Source of the DNA: an uncultured Lachnospiraceae bacterium
GTDB taxonomy: Bacteria > Bacillota_A > Clostridia > Lachnospirales > Lachnospiraceae
Reading direction: 5' to 3'
Assembly (NCBI GenBank): GCA_947175285.1
Contig: CAMWMM010000332.1
Span: forward strand, 1-6,014
DNA length: 6,014 nucleotides
Positions 1 through 5,052 of this stretch are shown here, in pieces. The position numbers and the translations under genes are program-made. Numbering within the stretch: the stretch's first letter is position 1; each line of letters opens with the position of its first letter. The notes below the pieces were generated by a model. The model had not been told where the DNA came from. It did not search any database and saw only the letters and a program-made list of their open reading frames with translations.

Positions 1-553
1 TTATTACACCCAGCTTCTTTTCTGGAAAGTTACTTACTATTCTCCTAGTTATATAATATTTTCCATCTTTATACCACCACAAAGTATTTGATGTATTCAT
101 TGTTGTCTCGTACCATTCTATATTTTCATAGTCTCCTATATTTTTAAAAATAGCATTAATGACCGCAATATTCTTATCTGAATAAATTTCAATATTTGTA
201 AAGTACTGATTGGAAAGTAAAGCGTTATATAATAAAGAACTTACATTTGTAGCATTTTGATTTCTTTTCAAATACTCATCATCGGAAATACTCAGAAAAT
301 CCTTTAAAAATCCATTACTTGCCAGATACAAAATTGATTTTTCACATATCCCCATTTGATTTTGAATATTTTGATAATGTCTTTCAATTGTCTCTTTTGA
401 CTCTATTCGCTGATGCTCTTTTATAAAGCTCGTCGAAGAATATAAGACAAATAACTCCAATATGAATACCGGAATCATGATCAAAACCCCATAACTGATA
501 CGTACCTTATTTAAAAAAGATATCTTTCTATCATGAAATATATGCCTATTCAT
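1..553 (-). CDS. YesM-type sensor histidine kinase, N-terminal part (gene runs off the left edge)
   Basis: The frame opens at the ATG at 551-553 and stays open for 184 codons to the edge of the window. It begins MNRHIFHDRKISF, followed by one hydrophobic membrane segment at about residues 19-41 (including YGVLIMIPVFILEL), then a predicted extracytoplasmic sensor region with phrases such as NQYFTNIEIYSDK and NTLWWYKDGKYYITRR. This layout is that of YesM-like kinases: membrane helix, Cache-like sensor, second helix, HAMP, His_kinase and ATPase domains. Only the first parts are here; the catalytic His and the ATP-binding domain would lie outside. The start overlaps the stop of the response regulator by 8 bp (546-553), implying translational coupling, and AGAAAGG lies about 10 bases upstream of the ATG. 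Presumed role: sensing an extracellular signal, often a carbohydrate in this family, and phosphorylating the neighbouring regulator. The kinase call rests on this N-terminal architecture and the partner gene, since no catalytic motif is visible. Confidence 0.8.
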   Translation of the reverse strand, partial: MNRHIFHDRKISFLNKVRISYGVLIMIPVFILELFVLYSSTSFIKEHQRIESKETIERHYQNIQNQMGICEKSILYLASNGFLKDFLSISDDEYLKRNQNATNVSSLLYNALLSNQYFTNIEIYSDKNIAVINAIFKNIGDYENIEWYETTMNTSNTLWWYKDGKYYITRRIVSNFPEKKLGVI

Positions 554-2120
554 GTTTCTGCGACCTTTCTCTATATTGTACCGGACTGCACCCTTCATAA
601 TTTCTGAAAATAGATGTATAGTAAGATGTATTCAGATATCCCACTTTTTCGGCAATATCACTAACTTTCATATTCGTTTGCTTTAATAATTCCTTTGATT
701 TTTCAACTCTATACCATGTAATAAACTTTACAAGATTCTGCCCTGTCTCAATCTTATACAGACTGCTTAAATATGCGGTTGACACTTTAAGTTCTTCAGC
801 AATGAATGAAACATTCAAATTATTTTCGCCATATTTTTCATAAATAATGCTTTTTGCCATCCGTACCAGCCTGTTTTCTTTAATTTCCTGCTCGCAATTC
901 CTTTCCATACGATTTAAGGCTTCTTTCATAATTGCCTTAACTTCCTCTATCGTTTTAGCCTGGTATAGTTGTTCAATATATGAAACTAAATCAATTGAGG
1001 AATTTGTATATTCGCAAATTTTCTTTATCGCATCCGTAAACGTATATTTTATATAAATAGAACTAAATCCAGTCTGTTTAGTGACATAATCAAATACTTT
1101 TTCCAGTTCCTTTTCAATACCTCTATAATCTGACATTCTTGCACAATTAAAGATTCTCTCAAAGTATAATCCCATCATATCATTTTCTTTTTTTATAAAA
1201 TACGATTCATCGTGCACGATTAATACACTTTTTGAAAGGAAAAATTGATAGTCTAATTGATCTTTAAGCTCATAATATTCTTTCCGCAAGCCGCTTAAAC
1301 TTTCTGTCTTTTTGCCTAAAATAACAAAAATCTCTGCCTGATATTGCTTTTGGGAACATCCTATTAAAGACTCACATTTTTCCTTTATATCAGCAAAACG
1401 ATAATCCCCTTTTTTTCTAATCAATAACACAATAATCTGATTATCTGTATTATTAATAATTATTGTGTTATCACCAAATTTGTCCTCAATTTCTTTTTGA
1501 TATTTTTCCCATTTAATAGAAAATAAATTGGAATAACATGATATAACGATAGGAATACAGTCATCCGTGTTAAAATCAATAAATAATTTTAATTCCTTCG
1601 TCAGTTTTTCTAATGAGCCATTTCCAGTCTGGTCTTCTTCTGTCTCATCACTTTCCAGATAATTCAACATATCCCAACTCATTTTTTGATATGCTGCCTC
1701 TTCCTGCGCATGCCGGATTTCAATTTCCTCCTGATCAGCCTTTTCCCTGCTGACACATAAAGCAATCACTTTTTTAAACAATTCATCAAATGCTTCCAGC
1801 CTTATCGGTTTCAGCAAATATTCTAAAACTCCTAAAGAAATAGCACTCTGTGCATATTCAAATTCTCCGTAAGCACTATAAATAATACAGATTGGATTCA
1901 TGCCCCTTTTTTGAATTTCTTTAATCAATTGAATCCCATCCATATATGGCATCTTGATATCTGTCAACAAAATATCAAAAGCCTTTTTTTCCATTATTTT
2001 CAGTGCTTCTTCTCCATTCTGCGCAAGTGTAACATCCAGATCATATCCATACCGCTTAATCAATAATGAGATTCCTTCACGTTCTTTTCTCTCATCATCT
2101 ACAATTAATATTTTATACAT
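546..2120 (-). CDS. YesN-type response regulator (receiver plus AraC-family DNA-binding domain)
   Basis: The protein has 524 residues, usual for the YesN group. Residues 1-120 form a complete receiver: acidic pair D8-D9 in ILIVDDE, phosphoacceptor D54 in LLTDIKMP, S82 and K104 in LLKP. A long middle region (about 120-415) of mixed helices and strands has no recognised motif. Residues 418-520 form an AraC-type domain with two helix-turn-helix units, about 434-455 (VSFIAEELKVSTAYLSSLY) and 484-507 (VSDIAEKVGYLNTSYYTSIF). The ATG at 2118-2120 is preceded by a strong ribosome binding site, GGGAGGGG. The sensor kinase start overlaps its stop, so the two form a two-gene operon. When phosphorylated it should bind DNA and activate target genes; in this family these are often ABC sugar transporters and glycosidases, but none is adjacent on the visible side. 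All receiver residues are present, in contrast with the ANTAR protein at 2752-3300. Base composition is AT-rich compared with glnA. Confidence 0.95.
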   Translation of the reverse strand: MYKILIVDDERKEREGISLLIKRYGYDLDVTLAQNGEEALKIMEKKAFDILLTDIKMPYMDGIQLIKEIQKRGMNPICIIYSAYGEFEYAQSAISLGVLEYLLKPIRLEAFDELFKKVIALCVSREKADQEEIEIRHAQEEAAYQKMSWDMLNYLESDETEEDQTGNGSLEKLTKELKLFIDFNTDDCIPIVISCYSNLFSIKWEKYQKEIEDKFGDNTIIINNTDNQIIVLLIRKKGDYRFADIKEKCESLIGCSQKQYQAEIFVILGKKTESLSGLRKEYYELKDQLDYQFFLSKSVLIVHDESYFIKKENDMMGLYFERIFNCARMSDYRGIEKELEKVFDYVTKQTGFSSIYIKYTFTDAIKKICEYTNSSIDLVSYIEQLYQAKTIEEVKAIMKEALNRMERNCEQEIKENRLVRMAKSIIYEKYGENNLNVSFIAEELKVSTAYLSSLYKIETGQNLVKFITWYRVEKSKELLKQTNMKVSDIAEKVGYLNTSYYTSIFRNYEGCSPVQYRERSQKHE

Positions 2121-2223
2121 CCTGCCCCTCCCTGTCTTCTAAACACATATACTTATTTATCATCTATTTTAAACTGTTTAATGCTCCTAAAATATGCATT
2201 CTACTACTTTTTTCAAGGTTATA

Positions 2224-2254
2224 ATAATAGCATAATACAATTTTTTAATTACAA
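2224..2254 (-). promoter_or_regulatory. possible extended -10 promoter for the regulator-kinase operon
   Basis: On the minus strand, TGCTATTAT (2224-2232) is an extended -10 (TG-N-TATTAT, five of six matches to TATAAT). The best -35 is TTGTAA (2249-2254) at a long 19-base spacing. It lies about 100 bases upstream of the start codon. AT-rich DNA gives such matches by chance, so this is only a candidate alongside the site at 2308-2337. Confidence 0.25.
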
Positions 2255-2307
2255 AAACAACTTTCTTAAAGAAAAAAGCTTGTCCTTTCTCTTTTCATTC
2301 AATCATC

Positions 2308-2337
2308 ATTATATAAAAAACAATATTACGCTGTATC
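2308..2337 (-). promoter_or_regulatory. possible promoter with perfect -10 for the regulator-kinase operon
   Basis: The minus strand reads TATAAT at 2308-2313, a perfect -10. GATACA lies 18 bases upstream at 2332-2337, matching three of six -35 positions (the ACA half). It would give a leader of about 180 bases before the response regulator. The weak -35 would fit an activated promoter, possibly autoregulated, but this is inference. Confidence 0.35.
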
Positions 2338-2379
2338 ACAGGTACTCATCTACCGCCCACAATCCCGTATATAAAGTAT

Positions 2380-2423
2380 ATTACTGATTGCCATCTGCCC
2401 TGACTAATGAGCGTATCAGTAAT
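2380..2423. repeat. 9-bp inverted repeat, possible operator
   Basis: ATTACTGAT (2380-2388) and its exact reverse complement ATCAGTAAT (2415-2423) are separated by 26 bases. The dyad lies about 43 bases upstream of the -35 of the candidate promoter at 2308-2337, a place suited to an activator site. No T-run follows on either strand, so it is not a terminator. AraC-type regulators more often use direct repeats, so the binding protein is unknown and chance is possible. Confidence 0.35.
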
Positions 2424-2462
2424 CAATCTAATATGCCTTTAAAAATATGCTGCCTAATATTC

Positions 2463-2494
2463 AAAAAAGATGGCTGTTATCAGCCATCTTTTTT
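2463..2494 (-). terminator. strong intrinsic terminator ending the glnA operon
   Basis: A perfect 14-bp inverted repeat with a 4-base loop. The core arms are GATGGCTG and CAGCCATC, flanked by A6 on one side and T6 on the other, so it could work in both directions. It lies 16 bases beyond the stop codon of the zinc-finger gene and closes the transcript glnA, ANTAR gene, zinc-finger gene. Confidence 0.9.
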
Positions 2495-2509
2495 ATCGTA
2501 TCTATTCTA

Positions 2510-2737
2510 TTATGCCGCATCGCTATAATTTACAATAGAAATTTCCTGTGTGAACAGCTTTGCCTGTTCTGCAATCTCCTCCAATCTCATAATCACATCA
2601 CCCGTATAAATGACTTCGTTACATTCCGTACATTTATAACACGGAACGTTCCTCACAATCAAAAGACAATTACCTAAATCGGTAACACTTGTCGTATATC
2701 CTTTCTTGACATTTGCTCCGCATTCCATACATACCAT
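2510..2737 (-). CDS. YgiT-type zinc-finger protein (MqsA-like antitoxin N-domain family)
   Basis: A 75-residue protein starting MVCMECGANVKKG. It has C3-X2-C6 near the start and VPCYKCTECNEVIY in the middle, where C36 and C39 fit the second zinc-binding pair and C33 is an extra cysteine. This matches the YgiT/MqsA zinc domain (CxxCG ... VPxxxCxxCxE), and the tail NYSDAA resembles that of many clostridial members. It lacks the helix-turn-helix that full MqsA carries. The start at 2735-2737 is chosen because AAAGGGGCG lies just upstream and homology begins there; a further upstream ATG at 2821 would add 28 residues that only read the ANTAR gene out of frame. It begins 14 bp after the ANTAR stop and is the last gene before the terminator. 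Family members usually sit next to a small toxin gene (MqsR, DUF4258 and similar); none is seen here. Its role in this operon is unknown. Confidence 0.85.
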   Translation of the reverse strand: MVCMECGANVKKGYTTSVTDLGNCLLIVRNVPCYKCTECNEVIYTGDVIMRLEEIAEQAKLFTQEISIVNYSDAA

Positions 2738-2751
2738 ATTTAACGCCCCTT

Positions 2752-3300
2752 TCAAATCTTCCCCATCAGCAAAATCATCTGCGCCGTTTCCACAATATTC
2801 GTTCCGCTGTCCATACTGCATTTCTGGATATAGCGGTGCGCTTCCTCTTCCGTCATGTGGTTACGCACCATAAGCAGTTCTTTTGCCTCTTTTAAAAGCT
2901 GCATCTCTTTTTCACCACGCACTTTCGGCGTTTGCTTTGCTTTTTTGCGTCTCCGCATAATGGCATGGCTCATCATGGAGAGCGTTTCCACCAAATCATT
3001 TACTTTTAACGGCATGGAAAGACAGACGATGTCGTTTCCCAGACAGTCATTTACCACTCTTTGCGACGCCATCAGCAGCATATCTATTCCGTCCGGCAGG
3101 CATTCGTGTAATTCGGAATATATCATATCCGTCAGTTTGTAGCCGCATATCACAATGCCGTCGTTCCATTCATCAACCTGACTGAGCGCCTGCGCTCCTG
3201 TTGTACATACTGCTGTCACGGAAAATCCCTGTTTCATAAGAATTGCCCGAATACCTTTCGCTTCTTCTATTTTGGGTAAGGCTACAACTATATTAATCAC
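2752..3300 (-). CDS. ANTAR-domain RNA-binding antiterminator with degenerate receiver (NitR/GlnR-like partner of glnA)
   Basis: A 182-residue protein starting at a GTG (3298-3300) with AAGGGGGG just upstream, 35 bp after glnA. Residues 1-115 have receiver-like spacing, but the key residues are absent: NIVVALPK replaces the acidic pair, GIVICGYK replaces the phosphoacceptor Asp (C52/G53), and CLSMPLK has Met where the conserved Lys belongs. A basic linker (MRRRKKAKQ, about 115-123) leads to the ANTAR domain at about 130-180, including KEAKELLMVRNHMTEEEAHRYI and a closing helix ETAQMILLM. ANTAR domains bind RNA hairpins with six-base loops and prevent terminator formation. Clostridial ANTAR regulators beside glnA are known to act in nitrogen control. 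A terminator with an overlapping hexaloop hairpin lies just before glnA (4705-4750), the likely target. Activity would have to be set by a ligand or protein contact rather than phosphorylation, which is inference. Confidence 0.9.
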   Translation of the reverse strand: MINIVVALPKIEEAKGIRAILMKQGFSVTAVCTTGAQALSQVDEWNDGIVICGYKLTDMIYSELHECLPDGIDMLLMASQRVVNDCLGNDIVCLSMPLKVNDLVETLSMMSHAIMRRRKKAKQTPKVRGEKEMQLLKEAKELLMVRNHMTEEEAHRYIQKCSMDSGTNIVETAQMILLMGKI

Positions 3301-3335
3301 ACGTCCACCCCCCTTACTCCCAAATTATCCTAACG

Positions 3336-4670
3336 TCAGAAGTTATTTAAGTATTCTCTGATTTCCCACTCCGTCACCTGAGAGCGGTAACGATGCCATT
3401 CCTCTTTCTTTGCATTGATGTATTTGTTGTAGGTATGTTCTCCCAGTACCTCTTTTACAAATTCATCTTTCTCCATATCATAAACAGCCTCTATCAAGGT
3501 TCCCGGTATCTCTTCTATGCCGTACTCCTTTCTCTGTGCGTCACTCATTTCAAAAATATTGCAGTCAACGCTCGGAGGCGGCATAATCTGATTCGCAATG
3601 CCGTCCAATCCGGCTCTTAAACATACTGCAAGCGCTAGGTACGGATTCGCTGACGGGTCGGGACAGCGAAGCTCTATCCTCGTGCCTATGCCGTGGGATG
3701 CCGGAATCCTGATTAACGGGCTTCTGTTTGTCATGCTCCATGCAATATGAACGGGAGCCTCAAACCCCGGAACCAGTCTCTTATAGGAATTGACAAGCGG
3801 ATTGGTAATCGCCGTCATGCCTTTCATATGCTTCATAATACCGCCGATAAAATAATACGCCTCTTTACTCAGTCCGAATTTATCATTTGCATCTGCAAAA
3901 ATATTCTTTCCGTCTTTTGATAACGACATATTGATATGCATACCGGAGCCGTTCACGCCATATTTCGGTTTCGGCATAAACGTTGCATGCAGACCATGGC
4001 GTTTCGCAATCGTCTTAACCGCTAATTTAAATGTCATAATATTATCCGCCGTAGCAAGCGCTTCATCATAGTGGAAATCTATTTCATGCTGTGCGGGCGC
4101 TACTTCATGATGAGAAGCCTCCACAACAAATCCCATTTCTTCTAATGTGATAACCATATCACGCCTTGCGTTTTCCCCAAAGTCCACCGGACCTAAATCA
4201 AAATACCCTGCCTGTTCATGCGTATTAGTTGTCGGCAGTGCATTTTCATCCGTATTAAAAAGGAAAAATTCGCATTCAGGACCAACTTCAAAGACATAAC
4301 CCATATCTGCCGCTTTTTTTACGGCACGTTTCAAAATATAACGCGGGTCGCCCTCAAAAGGCTCACCGTTCGGGCGGTACACATCGCAAATCATTCTTGC
4401 CACTTTGCCCTGCTGCGGTCTCCATGGAAAAATCGCAAATGTTCCTAAATCCGGATACAAATACATATCGGATTCCTCAATCCTCGCAAATCCCTCTATG
4501 GAAGAACCGTCAAACATACACTCATTGTTTAACGCCCTTTCCAACTGGCTTACCGTAACCGCCACATTTTTCAGATTCCCAAAAATATCGGTAAATTGCA
4601 AACGAATGAATTCGACATCTTCATCCTGTACCAACTGCATAATATCCTGTTTCGTATAATCCTTTCTCAT
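3336..4670 (-). CDS. glnA: glutamine synthetase, type I alpha
   Basis: Catalyses ATP-dependent amidation of glutamate with ammonium in the cytoplasm, as a dodecamer; the main route of ammonium assimilation. The protein has 444 residues, the length of the Bacillus subtilis enzyme. The N-terminal beta-grasp domain (about 1-105) includes [10 protein letters not shown]. The catalytic domain shows metal and substrate residues E132 and E134 (GPECEFFLF), E189 and E196 ([13 protein letters not shown]), H245 (GSGMHINMS), E304 (VPGFEAP), and E333/R335 (GTRIELR). The adenylylation-loop tyrosine of GSI-beta is not apparent, and R63 (EGFARIEES) and E424 are kept, residues linked in Bacillus to glutamine feedback inhibition; so control is likely by feedback and transcription. 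The ATG at 4668-4670 follows a purine-rich stretch (GGAAAGGAAGAGAGGG). It is the first gene of the operon, behind a promoter and attenuator at 4705-4785. No missing residues or frameshift. Confidence 0.98.
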   Translation of the reverse strand: MRKDYTKQDIMQLVQDEDVEFIRLQFTDIFGNLKNVAVTVSQLERALNNECMFDGSSIEGFARIEESDMYLYPDLGTFAIFPWRPQQGKVARMICDVYRPNGEPFEGDPRYILKRAVKKAADMGYVFEVGPECEFFLFNTDENALPTTNTHEQAGYFDLGPVDFGENARRDMVITLEEMGFVVEASHHEVAPAQHEIDFHYDEALATADNIMTFKLAVKTIAKRHGLHATFMPKPKYGVNGSGMHINMSLSKDGKNIFADANDKFGLSKEAYYFIGGIMKHMKGMTAITNPLVNSYKRLVPGFEAPVHIAWSMTNRSPLIRIPASHGIGTRIELRCPDPSANPYLALAVCLRAGLDGIANQIMPPPSVDCNIFEMSDAQRKEYGIEEIPGTLIEAVYDMEKDEFVKEVLGEHTYNKYINAKKEEWHRYRSQVTEWEIREYLNNF

Positions 4671-4704
4671 ACCCTCTCTTCCTTTCCTCTGATTCCATCA
4701 CATG

Positions 4705-4745
4705 AAAAAAAGGCATTCTTATTCTTCCACCATAAGAACGCCTTT
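4705..4745 (-). terminator. attenuator: intrinsic terminator in the glnA leader
   Basis: The minus strand carries AGGCGTTCTTAT (4732-4743), a 9-base loop, then ATAAGAATGCCT (4711-4722), giving 12 bp with one G-T wobble and extendable by two A-T pairs, followed by seven Ts (4705-4711). It lies between the promoter and glnA, 34 bases before the ATG, so it would stop transcription before glnA unless prevented. Its 5' arm overlaps the hexaloop hairpin at 4735-4750, so the two structures cannot form together. Confidence 0.88.
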
Positions 4746-4750
4746 GTTCT
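4735..4750 (-). promoter_or_regulatory. candidate ANTAR-binding hexaloop hairpin (antiterminator)
   Basis: The RNA would read AGAAC-AAAGGC-GUUCU: a perfect 5-bp stem closing a six-base loop with A at position 1 and G at position 4, the two loop positions conserved in ANTAR-bound hairpins. Its 3' half is part of the terminator 5' arm, as expected for the second (P2) hairpin of an ANTAR site. A first hairpin of the same type was not found upstream; the upstream dyad CAGAAT-GTT-ATTCTG has a 3-base loop and overlaps the -10. Confidence 0.6.
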
Positions 4751-4754
4751 GTAC

Positions 4755-4769
4755 CAGAATAACATTCTG
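4755..4769. repeat. 15-bp palindrome over the glnA -10, possible operator
   Basis: CAGAAT-GTT-ATTCTG on the minus strand (plus strand 4755-4769) is a perfect 6-bp dyad with a 3-base centre covering the extended -10. It could be a repressor site on DNA or, if transcription starts further upstream, an RNA hairpin. It also shares the CAGAA/TTCTG unit with the following hairpin. Confidence 0.45.
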
Positions 4770-4785
4770 CGCACATATTTGTCAA
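4756..4785 (-). promoter_or_regulatory. promoter of the glnA operon
   Basis: On the minus strand a perfect -35 TTGACA (4780-4785) is followed after 18 bases by TATTCT (4756-4761), with the extended -10 TG one base ahead (4763-4764). Transcription would start near 4748-4751, almost exactly at the 5' foot of the hexaloop hairpin, so the leader before the glnA ATG would be about 80 bases. It lies about 20 bases from the edge of the inverted-repeat element at 4805-5046. Confidence 0.7.
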
Positions 4786-4804
4786 CTATTCTTTCCCTGT
4801 CATC

Positions 4805-5046
4805 ACGGAAATCAATTTTCGGTTATCGTTCAAACTTAGAACCAGCAGAATATGCATAAATCCCTTGTCGGCACGCTTTCGCTCCGTGAAAAATCGCAAC
4901 GGTACTAAGCTCAAAAGCCACATTACGTCTTTTTTGCTAAGTGCAAGGTTACTTTCAGTAACCTTCGTTTATTCAAGGGTCTTCGCGGGATTTACGCATA
5001 CTTCTGCCGGTTCAAGAGTAAATGATAACTGAAAACTGATTTCCGT
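4805..5046. mobile_element. MITE-like element with long terminal inverted repeats
   Basis: A gene-free segment of 242 bp whose two ends are inverted copies of one another. The left end (4805-4864) and the right end read on the minus strand (5046-4987) align over 61 columns with 51 identities, 8 mismatches and 2 gaps; both begin ACGGAAATCA and end TAAATCCC. The inner 122 bases hold a perfect 9-bp hairpin. Just outside are CCCTGTCATC (4795-4804) and CCCTGTTATC (5048-5057), a direct repeat with one mismatch that could be a target-site duplication. It sits between the stop codon of the glycosidase gene and the glnA promoter. It codes for no protein; if mobile it would need a transposase elsewhere. 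The alternative is a non-mobile dispersed intergenic repeat or structured RNA. Its family was not identified. Confidence 0.65.
4945..4965. repeat. perfect hairpin inside the MITE-like element
   Basis: AAGGTTACT (4945-4953), three bases, then AGTAACCTT (4957-4965): a 9-bp perfect stem with a 3-base loop. No T-run follows on the minus strand and only CGTTTATTC on the plus strand, so it is not a convincing terminator. Confidence 0.7.
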
Positions 5047-5052
5047 ACCCTG

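Larger units (their letters stand above)
2143..2462. other. AT-rich intergenic region upstream of the response regulator
   Basis: About 320 bases without a credible gene. It holds possible minus-strand promoter elements for the regulator-kinase operon and a 9-bp dyad (listed separately). The rest is A- and T-tract sequence. A 68-codon plus-strand frame crosses it, but it has no convincing ribosome binding site and a composition typical of non-coding AT-rich DNA. No tRNA, riboswitch or repeat was recognised. Confidence 0.6.

Noticed and set aside
2181..2387. Plus-strand 68-codon frame in the intergenic region
   Set aside because: Sequence rich in Phe, Tyr, Asn and Lys as expected from random AT-rich DNA; no ribosome binding site or motif.
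2738..2821. Upstream extension of the zinc-finger gene to an ATG at 2821
   Set aside because: These 28 codons overlap the 3' end of the ANTAR gene in another frame and show no family resemblance; the internal ATG at 2737 has a strong ribosome binding site and starts at the CxxC motif.
847..4859. Other plus-strand frames of 60-95 codons opposite the regulator, ANTAR, zinc-finger and glnA genes
   Set aside because: All are antisense shadows of well-supported minus-strand genes, with no family motif of their own; one runs from glnA into the leader and the repeat element.
4945..4965. Hairpin in the repeat element as a terminator of the glycosidase gene
   Set aside because: The stem is good, but no T-run follows it in the direction of transcription.
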